Source: Luteolibacter sp. SL250 (GTDB lineage Bacteria; Verrucomicrobiota; Verrucomicrobiia; Verrucomicrobiales; Akkermansiaceae). Taken from it: 64,000 nt of DNA. Made by a program: the position numbers and the translations under genes. Location of the stretch: NCBI RefSeq assembly GCF_026625605.1, contig NZ_CP113054.1, forward strand, positions 2,108,001 to 2,172,000, given 5' to 3'. A model generated the notes under the pieces. That model ran no database searches. It saw only the letters and a program-made list of their open reading frames with translations, and was not told the DNA's origin. Of this stretch, positions 16,903 to 26,639 are shown one piece after another; within the stretch, counting starts at the first letter, position 1, and every line of letters starts with the position of its first letter.

Positions 16903-18324
16903 TTATTTCTTTTCAGGAGCTTCGGCGGGCTTCTCTTCGGGAGCCTTTTCCTCCGCCGGCTTCTCATCCGCCGCAGGGATGCTGACCGGCGGTGTGACCG
17001 CTTCGACAGGCTCGCTGACCGCTTGGTTGGAGGGGCCCATCCCCGGCACGATCATGCCGGGAGGAAGGTTGAATCCGCCGCCCTGTGGACCGGCTTGCGG
17101 GGCTTGTGCGCCTTGCCCCTGGGGTTCGGGTGGCTTTGTGAGGGTGGCGCGGTCCTTGAGCAGTTGCTCGAAACTCGCCTTCGCCACCTGGAAGGTGTAG
17201 GGGGCGAATGACTTCACCCGCGCGAGGGATTCGTTCAGTTCCTTCGTCCGGGTGGCGAACGCTTCATCCTTGGTCTTCGCGTCCTCCGGCTTTTCGCCTT
17301 CCTCCTTCTTGCGCTCCTTGGGAATGTCCGCTTCCACGACCACGCTCACCAGGAAGGTGTCCTGCGCGGCGGGGGATGGATCCTCCGGGTTGGAGGAGGC
17401 GGGTTTCTCATCCGGTTTGGATGGGGTGAAGGTGATGGTGTAGGTGATGCCTTCGAAGGTCTTGATCACGGCCACGCGCTTCTGGTCGGCGACAGCGCGC
17501 TTTTCGATGTCGGCCTTCGGCACCACGTCGTCGAAGCGGTTGTAGGCCAGCAGGCTCTTGAGCGAGTTGGCGGTCGCAGGCTCGATGGCTTCGTTGTCTG
17601 CGGCTCCATCCAGGGAGAATTCCGCGTCCTCGCTGTTCCGCACGGCCTTCCAGGCGATCTCGTCCTTGCCCGGCAGGGTGACGGAGATGGACTGGATCTT
17701 CTCGATGCGGAGGAACTCATCCGCGGCGAGCCAGCTTTTCGGTTGGTCGCTCAGGCTGGGAAAAAGCTCGCTGGTGGCATAGAATCCGGAATCGTCCGCA
17801 TGGTTGCGGACGAACCGTCCGGTGGATCCACCACCTGCCAGCGGCACACCGCTGCCGGCCGCGGATTCGATGTTCTTGCCGACGGTGAGGTTGGCCAGTT
17901 CCTTTCCGGCGGAGTCCTTGAAGATCACGTTGATGCCGTGCTCCTTCGGGTCCTTCGAGCTTTCATCCATGCCGAAACGTGCGGCGAACGACGGGCCCGC
18001 CTGCATGCTCTGGGCGATCTTGAGGTCGGCGACGGTCCGGAGGAGGTCGTTGACGCTGTTCACGCCGTTCGACTTCGCGGGGAAATCCTCACGCTGGGGG
18101 ACGATCCACTTGCCGTCCTTCCTGGCAAGCGTCACGGAGGAGTCCGCGCCCTTGATCTCGATGGTGGCGACGTCGCCCGCGGGGAAGGATTCCAGCAGGG
18201 TCTGTCCGGCGGCGCGGTTGGTGGCGCTTTTGGTCTCGTTTTCCTTTCCGCGTTTGATGAGGGCGACCGATGCGGCCAGCACGGCGGCGACGATCCAGAG
18301 GATGATGACCTGACGTTTGTTCAT
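16903..18324 (-). CDS. DUF4340 domain-containing protein
   Basis: A 473-residue protein with one N-terminal membrane anchor (VIILWIVAAVLAASVALI) and an extracytoplasmic body. The region after residue 50 (DVATIEIKGADSSVTLARKDGKWIV) is typical of DUF4340, a family that accompanies GldG-like ABC systems. The C-terminus is low-complexity, rich in Glu, Lys, Pro and Ala (EEKAPEEKPAEAPEKK). It is the last gene of the four-gene Gld-type operon, 49 bases after the GldG-like gene, and so probably acts as an accessory of that transporter. Its biochemical role is not known. Confidence 0.85.
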   Translation of the reverse strand: MNKRQVIILWIVAAVLAASVALIKRGKENETKSATNRAAGQTLLESFPAGDVATIEIKGADSSVTLARKDGKWIVPQREDFPAKSNGVNSVNDLLRTVADLKIAQSMQAGPSFAARFGMDESSKDPKEHGINVIFKDSAGKELANLTVGKNIESAAGSGVPLAGGGSTGRFVRNHADDSGFYATSELFPSLSDQPKSWLAADEFLRIEKIQSISVTLPGKDEIAWKAVRNSEDAEFSLDGAADNEAIEPATANSLKSLLAYNRFDDVVPKADIEKRAVADQKRVAVIKTFEGITYTITFTPSKPDEKPASSNPEDPSPAAQDTFLVSVVVEADIPKERKKEEGEKPEDAKTKDEAFATRTKELNESLARVKSFAPYTFQVAKASFEQLLKDRATLTKPPEPQGQGAQAPQAGPQGGGFNLPPGMIVPGMGPSNQAVSEPVEAVTPPVSIPAADEKPAEEKAPEEKPAEAPEKK

Positions 18325-18373
18325 GGGAGAGTGGGGAAATGGCTGTAGGTTGATTGGTTCGGACTCCGCGGGA

Positions 18374-20275
18374 TCAGCGGGCGCGGGTGGAGGAACGACG
18401 TTTCAGGAAGAGGCCGAATCCGAAAAGAACGACGAGGGCGGGCATGGCGGCGACGTTCAGAAGGGTGATCCGTCCGCCCAGTTCGTCTTTCTGGCGGCGC
18501 AGTTCCTTCTGCTGGTCGCGGACCATCCGCGCGTAGTTGACCTGCTCCTCGCGCAGCTTGCGGATCTCCGCTTCCTGCTCGGGGGAAAGGTAGAGCTCGC
18601 TGCCCTGGGTTTTCTGGGCCTGCAGTTCGGACAGCTTGCGCTGGGCTTCCTTCTGCTTGGTCTCGAATTCGGTGATCTTCGCGCCGACGTTCTTGTTGAA
18701 CGCGGCCTCCATCTCCTGGACCACCGTGAACGGCCTGCGCAGGGCGGAACGGGAGCGGGAGCCGATGAGGTGCTTCGAGCCGATGGCCTGGTCGATGATG
18801 TTGAAAAGCATCGTCGCGTTGCCGTTCATCGGGCTGGCCATCTGCATGCCGCCGAAGTTCTGCACGTTGTAGGCGAAGCGGTCGTAGAACGCGTCCACAT
18901 CCGCGATGAGGAAGACGTTGCCGTCCTGCGCACTCTCGGTCAGGTGGGTGGGTTTCGCGTCCTCGCCTTCTTTCTTCTCTTCCTTCGGTTCCTGCCCTTC
19001 TGCGGTTGGCTTGCCGTTCGGGAAGGCGGTCTTGAATTTTCCGCTCAGGTGGGTGACCAGGTCGAATGCCTTGCCCTCCGGCTTGAGGGAGGTGGCGAGC
19101 GTTGGGTCGATCTGGGAGGCGCGGACCGCGTCCACGAATCCGGCTTCGGTGGAGGAACGGACGAGGGTGTTGACGGACACGCCGCCGCCGCTGGTGCGGT
19201 TGAACGCACCCGGAAGGAACAGCACCACGGAGCCGAGGTCCTTGGTGATCACGTTGTCCTTCTGCGGCATGGAGGACTGAGGCAGGGAAAGCACGGCCAG
19301 ACCCTGGCGGTTGCCTCCCAGCGCGGTGGCATGGGTGGGGTCGGCGAGAACCTTGACGGACTCGAAGGAAACGCCCCAGGCGGGGAGCAGCTTCGGCAGG
19401 GTGGAGCTGACCGGGATGCCCTGCTGGCCCATCATCGGGTTTGCGTTGCCACTCAGCATCTGGGCGGAGACGGAAAAGGCGTCCAGACCGGCGATCACGG
19501 TGCCGCCGCCGAGCAGGTACTGGTCGATGGCGAACTCACCTTCGGGGGTGATGCCGGCGGGGTGGAGGACTAGGAGGACCTTCAGCTCCTTGGGGTCCAG
19601 CTCCGTGTGGTTCAGTGGCATGTACTTCACCTCGTAGGACTGCTTGAGCTGCTGGAAGACGACCCATGCGGGGCTGCCCTGCTGGCCGGGCATCATCGCG
19701 GGCTGGCCGGCCAGGTTGAAGGCGGACATCACGCCCACCACCGGCTTCTTCGGCGTGCTCACTTCGGAGATGGCCTTGGACAGCTCATACTCGAACATCG
19801 TCTCCTGGTTGGGATCGAGGAACGGCAGCACGCGGGTCCTGTCCAGGCAGGCGACGGCGATGCCGAGGTAGAGGTTCTCGTCGTTGATGCGCTGGCCGCT
19901 GATCTCATCCAGATTGGCGGAGTCCTCCGCGTCCGTGTCAGGCTCAGGGTCGATGTTTTCGACGCGGATCTTGCCATTGGAGAGGGAGACATACTCCTTC
20001 AGGAGATCATCCACGCGGCGCATGTGGATCTTCAGATCCTCCGGCATGTAGGGGGAGTTCCGCGTCGCATAGTAGCGGATGACGACGGGGGTATCCAACT
20101 CGGACACCAGACCGCGGGTGCCTTCGGAGAGGGTGAGGATCTTGTTCTCGGTGAAGTCCACCCCCTTGTTCCCGAATGGGGTCAGGGAGATGAGCCAGTT
20201 GGCGAGGATGGCGATGGCGGCGAGGGCAGCGATGCCGAGGGCCGCCCGGGTAACCGGATGTGTGGTTTTGGCCAT
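18374..20275 (-). CDS. GldG-like ABC transporter auxiliary protein
   Basis: A 633-residue membrane protein with an N-terminal helix, a large extracytoplasmic region and a C-terminal helix before basic residues (LFGFGLFLKRRSSTRAR). The first 60 residues (FTENKILTLSEGTRGLVSELDTPVVIRYY) are characteristic of the GldG/ABC-2 auxiliary family, which includes the gliding-motility protein GldG and eukaryotic IFT52-like domains. A coiled coil rich in Lys, Glu and Gln lies at about residues 535-600. Downstream of the permease by 36 bases. In non-gliding bacteria such proteins occur without the rest of the gliding machinery, so motility should not be assumed. Confidence 0.88.
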   Translation of the reverse strand: MAKTTHPVTRAALGIAALAAIAILANWLISLTPFGNKGVDFTENKILTLSEGTRGLVSELDTPVVIRYYATRNSPYMPEDLKIHMRRVDDLLKEYVSLSNGKIRVENIDPEPDTDAEDSANLDEISGQRINDENLYLGIAVACLDRTRVLPFLDPNQETMFEYELSKAISEVSTPKKPVVGVMSAFNLAGQPAMMPGQQGSPAWVVFQQLKQSYEVKYMPLNHTELDPKELKVLLVLHPAGITPEGEFAIDQYLLGGGTVIAGLDAFSVSAQMLSGNANPMMGQQGIPVSSTLPKLLPAWGVSFESVKVLADPTHATALGGNRQGLAVLSLPQSSMPQKDNVITKDLGSVVLFLPGAFNRTSGGGVSVNTLVRSSTEAGFVDAVRASQIDPTLATSLKPEGKAFDLVTHLSGKFKTAFPNGKPTAEGQEPKEEKKEGEDAKPTHLTESAQDGNVFLIADVDAFYDRFAYNVQNFGGMQMASPMNGNATMLFNIIDQAIGSKHLIGSRSRSALRRPFTVVQEMEAAFNKNVGAKITEFETKQKEAQRKLSELQAQKTQGSELYLSPEQEAEIRKLREEQVNYARMVRDQQKELRRQKDELGGRITLLNVAAMPALVVLFGFGLFLKRRSSTRAR

Positions 20276-20311
20276 GGTCGATGGAGGAAAGGAATGGGTG
20301 GATTGCGGGGT

Positions 20312-21037
20312 TCAGGCGCGCTTGGCCGAAAGGATGGCCCCGGTGCCGAGCAGGGGCAGGATGATGAGGCTGCCGAACCAGATGAGGTCCTGGACGCGGA
20401 ACAGCCCGCGGGAGAGGGAGCGGAAATGCTCCCAGACACCGAAGGAGGTGAGCACCTCGACCACGGACGGGGCGGCGATTTTACGGAGTTCCGTGACGAC
20501 CGGCTCGTAGGCGACGATGACCATGATGGCGCAGACCGCGGACGACACGATCAGGCAGACGACCTGGTCCCGGGTGCAGGCGGACACCAGCATGGTGATG
20601 GCGATGAACGTGCAGCACACCAGGAAGCTCCCCAGGTAGCCGGAGAGGATCGCCCCGTTGTCCGGGTCACCGAGGTAGTTGACGGTGATGACGATGGGGA
20701 AGGTGAGGAGCAGGGCGAGGAGCCAGACCGTCGCGGGGGCGAGGAACTTGCCGATGATGGCGCTCCAGGTGGAGATCGGCATGGTGCCCAGCAGCTCGAT
20801 GGTGCCAGTACGCTGCTCATCCGCCCACAGCTTCATGCCCACCGCAGGGGCGAGCAGCATGTAGAGCCACGGGTGCCAGGCGAAGAACGGCCACTCCAGG
20901 GAGGCGTCACCCGCGGCGATGAACGCACCGAAGGAGAACGTGAAGCCAAGGGCGAACAGCAGGAAGATGACGATGATCGCGTAGGCGGTGGGCTGGGTGA
21001 AGTAGCTTTTCAGCTCGCGTTTGTAGATCGTGAACAT
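20312..21037 (-). CDS. ABC-2 type transporter permease (GldF-like)
   Basis: Six-helix inner-membrane permease of 241 residues. The opening MFTIYKRELKSYFTQPTAYA is the classic entry of GldF/ABC-2 permeases, followed by ADEQRTGTIELLGTMPISTW, the cytoplasmic coupling element. It lies between the ATPase gene and the GldG-like gene, completing a GldA-GldF-GldG set. Substrate unknown. Confidence 0.92.
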   Translation of the reverse strand: MFTIYKRELKSYFTQPTAYAIIVIFLLFALGFTFSFGAFIAAGDASLEWPFFAWHPWLYMLLAPAVGMKLWADEQRTGTIELLGTMPISTWSAIIGKFLAPATVWLLALLLTFPIVITVNYLGDPDNGAILSGYLGSFLVCCTFIAITMLVSACTRDQVVCLIVSSAVCAIMVIVAYEPVVTELRKIAAPSVVEVLTSFGVWEHFRSLSRGLFRVQDLIWFGSLIILPLLGTGAILSAKRA

Positions 21038-21067
21038 GGATTGGGGAAAAGTGGGCTGTTAGGGGGA

Positions 21068-21793
21068 TCAGGCGGCGGTGTCCCGGGTGGTGACGGCGCG
21101 GAACAGGTCGGTGAGGGAACCGGTGCCGGAGCGTTCGACCAGCTCCGCGGGGGTTCCGTCCGCGACAATCTTGCCGCGGTCCACGATCACGGCGCGGGTG
21201 CAGGCGGCCTCCACTTCCTCCAGGATGTGGGTGGAGAACAGGATCGCCTTGTTCTGGCCGAGGCGCTTGATGAGCTGGCGGACCTCGTGCTTCTGGTTCG
21301 GGTCCAGACCGTCGGTCGGCTCGTCGAGGATCAGCACCTCCGGATCATGGAGGAGCGCCTGGGCGAGGCAGGTGCGGTGGCGGTAGCCTTTGGAAAGGGT
21401 GTCGATGGACTGGCGGGCCACGCTCTGGAGGAAGCAGGTCTCGATGGCTTTCTCCACGGCGTCATTCCGGTCGCTCCCGCGCAGTCCGCGCACGCTGGCG
21501 CAGAATTTCAGGAAGCCGGTGACGGTCATGTCATTGTAGAGGGGGGCGGACTCCGGCAGGTAGCCGATCTTTGTCTTTGCCTCCGCCGGACGGTCCGTCA
21601 CGGAGATGCCGCAGACTTTCGCATCCCCGGAGGTGGGGGGGAAGAAGCCGGTGACCATCCGCATGGTGGTGGACTTGCCGGCGCCGTTGGGTCCCAGGAA
21701 ACCCAGGACTTCGCCCTTCTTCACGGAGAAGGAAAGATTGTCCACGGCGACTTTGGTTCCGAAGGATTTGGTGAGGTTTTCAACTTCAATCAT
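21068..21793 (-). CDS. ABC transporter ATP-binding protein (GldA-like)
   Basis: A 241-residue ATPase. Walker A is LGPNGAGKSTTMRM, the signature region is unusual (LSKGYRHRTCLAQALLHDPEVLILDEPTDGLDP) with LSKGY in place of LSGGQ, as is common in GldA-like and ABC-2 subfamilies, and the switch His is in LFSTHILEEVE. It is the first gene of the operon; its promoter must lie in the 145-base gap shared with the divergent LON-domain gene. Confidence 0.93.
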   Translation of the reverse strand: MIEVENLTKSFGTKVAVDNLSFSVKKGEVLGFLGPNGAGKSTTMRMVTGFFPPTSGDAKVCGISVTDRPAEAKTKIGYLPESAPLYNDMTVTGFLKFCASVRGLRGSDRNDAVEKAIETCFLQSVARQSIDTLSKGYRHRTCLAQALLHDPEVLILDEPTDGLDPNQKHEVRQLIKRLGQNKAILFSTHILEEVEAACTRAVIVDRGKIVADGTPAELVERSGTGSLTDLFRAVTTRDTAA

Positions 21794-21938
21794 GGGAGAC
21801 GGATCAATGATGGGACAGGCGTCTTAGCGGCGCGGGCCCGGATTGCTGTTTTGAAAAGACGGCGGGAGCCATTTTTTCAAGCGAAAACCTCACGGATGCG
21901 GTTGCACGGAACTCTCCGCGGTGCTTGTCTGATAGGAA

Positions 21939-22559
21939 ATGGCTGGCTTGGAACTACCGGAAAGATGCGGCGTCATGCTGCTGCCGGACTGCACCCTGTT
22001 TCCGCACGGCGGCCTGCCGCTGTATATCTTCGAGCCGCGCTACCGGCGGATGCTGGAGGATGCCATGGAGGGGAGCTGCTTTTTCGCCGTGACCCGCCTG
22101 ATCGGCGGGGAAAGCCCCCGTCCCGCGGATTGTTCCGCCCCGGTGGGGACCATCGGGCTGGTGAGGGCGTCGCGGGAGCAGAATGACGGAACCTCCCATC
22201 TCCTCCTCCACGGTGTGATGAGGGTGCGCTTCCTCCACTGGCATTCGGACGAGCCCTATCCTTCCGCCACCATCGAGCCGGTCCTTTCCCGCTTCCAGCC
22301 GGAGAACCAGGCGCAGGCGGCGATGCTGACGCTCCGCGGCGCGGTGGAGGACGCCATCAGCGACCAGCCGCCGCTGGTGCGTGACGGCATCCTGAAGCTG
22401 GTGGACCGCGCGGACAGCCCGGAACTCATGACCGACATCATCAGCCAGCAGTTCGTCCACGACCCGGACCTGCGCCAGCGCCTGCTGGAGATCGACGCCG
22501 TGGAACAGAGGATCCCGCTGATCTGTGGCTATCTGGAGAAAGCTAGAGAGGGGAGCTGA
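21939..22559 (+). CDS. LON peptidase substrate-binding domain protein
   Basis: A 206-residue protein consisting only of the Lon N-terminal substrate-recognition domain. The start is typical: LFPHGGLPLYIFEPRYRRMLEDAM, followed by GTIGLVRA and a helical tail. No AAA or Ser-Lys protease domain follows, so it cannot act as a protease by itself; stand-alone LON-domain proteins have no settled role. The ATG at 21939 is preceded by a plausible sigma-70-like TTGCAC ... TTGTCTGAT stretch. It diverges from the Gld-type operon. Confidence 0.9.
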   Translation: MAGLELPERCGVMLLPDCTLFPHGGLPLYIFEPRYRRMLEDAMEGSCFFAVTRLIGGESPRPADCSAPVGTIGLVRASREQNDGTSHLLLHGVMRVRFLHWHSDEPYPSATIEPVLSRFQPENQAQAAMLTLRGAVEDAISDQPPLVRDGILKLVDRADSPELMTDIISQQFVHDPDLRQRLLEIDAVEQRIPLICGYLEKAREGS

Positions 22560-22616
22560 TGCTTCGCTGGCGAGCGAGGGATCATCATCGAATGTCATCC
22601 GCTGGATGAACGAAAA

Positions 22617-22641
22617 GAAGGGCGGCCATCGACCGCCCTTC
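22617..22641 (-). terminator. Intrinsic terminator of the DEAD-box helicase gene
   Basis: GAAGGGCGG and CCGCCCTTC pair perfectly around a seven-base loop, between the converging LON-domain and helicase genes. On the minus strand the hairpin runs into CTTTTCG, so it mainly serves the helicase; the plus strand has no T-run. Confidence 0.75.
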
Positions 22642-22670
22642 CATGAAGACTGGGATCATCCGATTCAAAA

Positions 22671-24347
22671 TCACTCCGGTCCCCGGTCGTAGTCGATCCG
22701 GAAAGGCCTGCCGCGCAGGCGGGCGTTGCGGGTGCGCTGGATGACCTGGTCGGCCATTTCCGCCGGGACATCGACGAGGGAGTGTTTCGGGAAAAGGGTG
22801 ATGCGGCCCAGGCAGCCGTCCGGCAGACCGGCTTCCCGGTACATCATGCCGACGATCTCCTTCGGCAGGACGCCGTGGGTTTTCCCCAGTGAGAGAAAAA
22901 GGCGGGCCATGCCGGGTTCCCGGTCGATGGGTCCGCGCGGTGCACGCTCCGGGCGTGGTCCGCGGTCTTCCCTTTCCTGGAACGGACGGGGTTCACGCGC
23001 GGGGCGGGCCGGGCGTTCACGCTCGCGGTCCTCCTCGATCGGCTCGCCTTCGCGGCCGGAGGCTTCACGCAGCATGGTGACCAGTGCTCCTGCGATGTCC
23101 GTGGGGGTGTGGCCCTGCTCCAGCAGGCGGTCGATGTGTTCCTGGTGGGAGTCGTATTTCGCGGACTCCAGGCGTTCCTTGAGCTGTTCGAAGATGAGGT
23201 CGGCGCGGCGGCCCTCCACCTGCTCCACGGACGGGATCTTCTCCCGCTTGATGACCTGGCGGATGTAGCGCTCGATGGCCTGCAGACGGTAGATCTCCCG
23301 GCCGAAGACGAAGGAAACGGCGCGGCCGGAGCGACCGGCGCGGCCTGTCCGGCCGATGCGGTGGACGTAGTCCTCCGGATCCGTCGGCAGGTCGTAGTTG
23401 AAGACGATGTCGATCTCGTCGATGTCCAGTCCGCGTGCGGCGACGTCGGTGGCGACGAGGAGTTCCACTGAGCCGTCGCGGAAGCGTTTCAGCGTCCGCT
23501 CCCGCATCTGCTGGGTGATGTCACCGTGCAGGCGGTCGGCGGCGTAGCCACGGTTGATGAGGTCTTCCGTGCACTCGTCCACGGAGCGCTTCGTGTTGCA
23601 GAAGATGATGCCCAGCCGCGGCGGGTTCATGTCGAGGATGCGGGAAAGCACCTCGACCTTCGAGCGCTGGCGCACCTCGAAGTAGGACTGGTCGATGGTG
23701 GAGACGGTCTTCGCCTTTTGCTGGATCTCCACTTTCTGCGGCTCGTTGCCGAACTTCTGGATCAGCCGGGCGACGCCGGGGTTCATGGTGGCGGAGAAGA
23801 AAAGGGTCTGGCGGTCCGCGGGCAGCGCGGCGAGCAGCTCGTCCATCTCCTCCTTGAAGCCCATGTCCAGCATGCGGTCCGCTTCATCGAGGATGGCCAT
23901 GCGGATGTTCGACGGATCGAACGATCCGCGGCGGAGGTGGTCCAACAGGCGTCCGGGAGTGCCGACGACGAGCTGGGTGCCCATACGCAGGGCGCGGAGC
24001 TGGCGGTCCATGGGCGCGCCGCCGTAGACGGGGGTGGCGTGCAGGCCGGGGAGCTTCGCACCCAGGCGGTGGACTTCCTCACAGACCTGCACGGCGAGTT
24101 CTCGCGTGGGGCAGAGGATGAGGACCTGCGGCACGGCCAGTTTCACATCCAGCTTCGCCAGGGCGGGGAGGGTGAATGCGGCGGTCTTTCCGGAGCCGGT
24201 GGCGGAAAGGCCGAGGATGTCCTTCCCTTCCAGTGCGGGAGGGATGCTGAGCGCCTGGATGGGCGATGGCTTTTCATAGCCCAGCGCCTCGACGGCGGCG
24301 AGGAGCGGGGCGGGGAGTCCGAGTTCGGAGAAAGGAGGCGTATCCAT
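22671..24347 (-). CDS. DEAD/DEAH box RNA helicase with C-terminal DbpA-like RNA-binding domain
   Basis: ATP-dependent RNA helicase of 558 residues for RNA remodelling in ribosome assembly or RNA decay. Motifs in order: Q-motif with [19 protein letters not shown], Walker A ATGSGKT, PTRELA, TPGR, DEAD ([15 protein letters not shown]), SAT, then helicase domain 2 with TDVAARGLD and [15 protein letters not shown]. An Arg/Glu/Pro-rich linker follows (about residues 445-480). The last 75 residues ([20 protein letters not shown] onward) resemble the DbpA/CsdA RNA-binding domain. The ATG at 24347 is used because upstream residues are not conserved. Nearest relatives are probably CsdA/DeaD or RhlE. 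Confidence 0.93.
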   Translation of the reverse strand: MDTPPFSELGLPAPLLAAVEALGYEKPSPIQALSIPPALEGKDILGLSATGSGKTAAFTLPALAKLDVKLAVPQVLILCPTRELAVQVCEEVHRLGAKLPGLHATPVYGGAPMDRQLRALRMGTQLVVGTPGRLLDHLRRGSFDPSNIRMAILDEADRMLDMGFKEEMDELLAALPADRQTLFFSATMNPGVARLIQKFGNEPQKVEIQQKAKTVSTIDQSYFEVRQRSKVEVLSRILDMNPPRLGIIFCNTKRSVDECTEDLINRGYAADRLHGDITQQMRERTLKRFRDGSVELLVATDVAARGLDIDEIDIVFNYDLPTDPEDYVHRIGRTGRAGRSGRAVSFVFGREIYRLQAIERYIRQVIKREKIPSVEQVEGRRADLIFEQLKERLESAKYDSHQEHIDRLLEQGHTPTDIAGALVTMLREASGREGEPIEEDRERERPARPAREPRPFQEREDRGPRPERAPRGPIDREPGMARLFLSLGKTHGVLPKEIVGMMYREAGLPDGCLGRITLFPKHSLVDVPAEMADQVIQRTRNARLRGRPFRIDYDRGPE

Positions 24348-24578
24348 AAGACGTGGGGTACAATGCACGCCCTTGGAAAACGGATCCGTTGGCGCGGGAC
24401 GCAGACGCAAACGCTGTTTTGGAGAGGATGACAAGCACGGAATGTATTGTTTTTCCGGGCGGAAAGACGGCATTTCTGGCCGGAACCCACATTCTTCCCG
24501 CCACGTGACGCGGCCCTGGCATGCCATGGAGGGTTGGGGATTGATGCCCCGGGGGAAGAGGAGTTAATTCGTGGCGCG

Positions 24579-26372
24579 ATGCCAAAGATCCGGGTTCTGT
24601 CAGACATCCTCGCCAGCCAGGTGGCGGCGGGGGAGGTCGTGGAACGCCCGGCATCCGTGGTGAAGGAGCTGGTGGAGAACAGCATCGACGCCGGGGCGGG
24701 GGAGATCCGCGTGGATACGGACCGCGGTGGTGCGGCGTTGATCCGGGTGAGCGATGATGGCTGCGGCATGTCCCGGGAGGACGCGCTGTTGTCCTTGGAA
24801 CGCCATGCGACGAGCAAGCTGCGGACATCCGCGGACCTTGGGGAGATCCGCACGCTGGGCTTCCGCGGAGAGGCGGTGCCCAGCATCGCCAGTGTATCCC
24901 GTTTCCGCATGGTCACCCGTGAAGCAGGCGTGGATGTGGGGACTGAGATTTCAGTGGATGGAGGTACGGTCAGGGACGTGAGGGATGCGGGCTGCGCCCC
25001 CGGCACGGTGATCGAGGCGAAGGCGCTTTTCTTCAACATGCCGGCGCGGAAGAAGTTCATGCGCGCGGAGAGTACGGAGTCCGCCCACATCGAGCACCAG
25101 GTGCGGCTGCACGCGCTGGCCGCCCCGCAGGTGAGATTCCGGCTGCGGCGGGACGACCGGGAGGTGTTCGACCTGCCGCCGGCGGACTCCGCCATCGGTC
25201 GCGTGCGCCAGATCGTCGGGACGGATCTGGCGCGTGAGTTGATCACGGTGCCGGAAACCCGCGGAAACGGTGTGTCCGTGACCGGGCTGCTGCTGCCGAC
25301 GGTGCACGCGCGGAAGGGGCGGCGGCATCAGTTCGTCTTTCTGAACGGCCGGCCGGTGGAGGATTCCGTGATCTCCCGGGCGCTGGTGGAGGGTTTCCGC
25401 GGAGGGCTGGCGGATGGCATGCAGCCCGCGGCCTGGCTGTGGATCGATCTGGAGCCATCACTGGTGGATGTGAACGTCCACCCGGCGAAGAGGGAGGTGA
25501 GGTTCCGGCGTCCGCTGGATGTAAGGGACGTGATCCTGGAGGCTGTGGCCGATGCGCTGCGTCCGCCTGCTGCTACCGTGGCCAATGTGGCCAATGTGGC
25601 CGCCACCGCCGCGGTGGTGGAGCCGGCGGCGGAGGTGAAGCCACTTCCCATGAGCCAGCCGGTGCGGGAGGCCGCGCCAGCGGTGCGGCCATGGGCGGCG
25701 GTCGCCAGAGCGGTCCAGCCGCTGCTGCCGGTGTCCGCTCCAGAGCGGACCGTGCCAGAGGAGATGGAGGAAACGCGGTTGGAGAATCCGGCCCCGGCGC
25801 GGTTCCGGGTCCTGGCCCTGCTCCACCAGCGTTATATCCTGCTGGAGAGTGCGGATGGACTGGTGGTTTTCGACCCCAAGGCGGCCCACGAGAGGATCCT
25901 CTATGAAGGACTGCTGCGCAGGCACGCTCAGGGCATCTCCGTCCAGGGCCTGCTGGTGCCCGTCCTCATCGAGCTGGATCCCCGGGATCTGGATGCGGTC
26001 TTGAAGGAAAGGGAGGCACTCGCGGAGATTGGCATCGAGGTGGCCGCGTTCGGTGGCAACACGCTCCAGATTTCAGGACTTCCGGCTTCCATTCCAGTGG
26101 ACCAGCCGGTGGTTTTCATGCGGGAACTGCTGGATGATCTGCTGCATGACGGGGTGCCGGGGAAACGATTCGCCTTCGAGAGATTGGCGAAGCTGCTGGC
26201 CAGGAAGGCGGCCCAACCGGTGAAGGCCAGCCTGAGGGAGGCGGGGCCTCTGCTGGACGAGCTGTTTTTGTGCGAGCTTCCCTATTGCGCCGCAGATGGC
26301 AGGCCGACCTTGAGCGAGTTCAGCCTGCAGGATCTCGCCAGGCGTTTCAGCGGGGGCCGGGAGCTCCGCTGA
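24579..26372 (+). CDS. mutL: DNA mismatch repair protein MutL
   Basis: A 597-residue mismatch-repair ATPase linking MutS to strand incision. The GHKL ATPase domain has IAAGEVV-like ASQVAAGEVVERPASVVKEL, ENSIDAGAGEI, DDGCGM and TLGFRGEAVPSIASVS. An Ala/Pro/Val-rich linker spans about residues 328-400. The C-terminal dimerisation domain starts at FRVLALLHQRYIL. The endonuclease motif of MutS2/MLH-type proteins is degenerate here (DPKAAHERILYE; later CAADGRP where CPHGRP is usual). The ATG at 24579 follows GGGGGAAGAGGAG by some 15 bases. mutS is not nearby. Confidence 0.96.
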   Translation: MPKIRVLSDILASQVAAGEVVERPASVVKELVENSIDAGAGEIRVDTDRGGAALIRVSDDGCGMSREDALLSLERHATSKLRTSADLGEIRTLGFRGEAVPSIASVSRFRMVTREAGVDVGTEISVDGGTVRDVRDAGCAPGTVIEAKALFFNMPARKKFMRAESTESAHIEHQVRLHALAAPQVRFRLRRDDREVFDLPPADSAIGRVRQIVGTDLARELITVPETRGNGVSVTGLLLPTVHARKGRRHQFVFLNGRPVEDSVISRALVEGFRGGLADGMQPAAWLWIDLEPSLVDVNVHPAKREVRFRRPLDVRDVILEAVADALRPPAATVANVANVAATAAVVEPAAEVKPLPMSQPVREAAPAVRPWAAVARAVQPLLPVSAPERTVPEEMEETRLENPAPARFRVLALLHQRYILLESADGLVVFDPKAAHERILYEGLLRRHAQGISVQGLLVPVLIELDPRDLDAVLKEREALAEIGIEVAAFGGNTLQISGLPASIPVDQPVVFMRELLDDLLHDGVPGKRFAFERLAKLLARKAAQPVKASLREAGPLLDELFLCELPYCAADGRPTLSEFSLQDLARRFSGGRELR

Positions 26373-26639
26373 CCGGATTGGTAAGTTTTTATAAAATATC
26401 TTGATATCCTGAATTAGATCTCTAATATCTGGTGGATTTCGGACCCGTTTTGAGAGAGGTAGGTGCTTTTGTTCCAAGTGGGGATAGAGGTTTGATCCTT
26501 GGAAAATGAACGAAAGGCGTTGGTGACCGCCTAATCGTGATTTCGTTCAATATTATTCATTTTTTATTTGTTAAGGTTTCAAAAATTTTTTACGGTGTCC
26601 CCAGCCAACAGCTTCTGAGTTCGAGTTTTTTGCGCTGGA
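26373..26639. other. AT-rich non-coding spacer
   Basis: A 267-base stretch with AT content far above the surrounding GC-rich DNA, particularly at 26384-26425 and 26540-26595 (runs such as TTTTTATTTG and CAAAAATTTTTT). No convincing ORF or strong hairpin; TTAGATCTCTAA is a weak dyad. It precedes the exported-protein/pilin-like cassette and probably contains its main promoter. Confidence 0.6.

Noticed and set aside
19607-22186. Long 859-codon open frame on the plus strand
   Set aside because: It is antisense to the GldG-like protein, permease and ATPase genes, all of which have clear family motifs. Its product is rich in Gly, His, Asp and Arg, as expected for a shadow of GC-rich genes.
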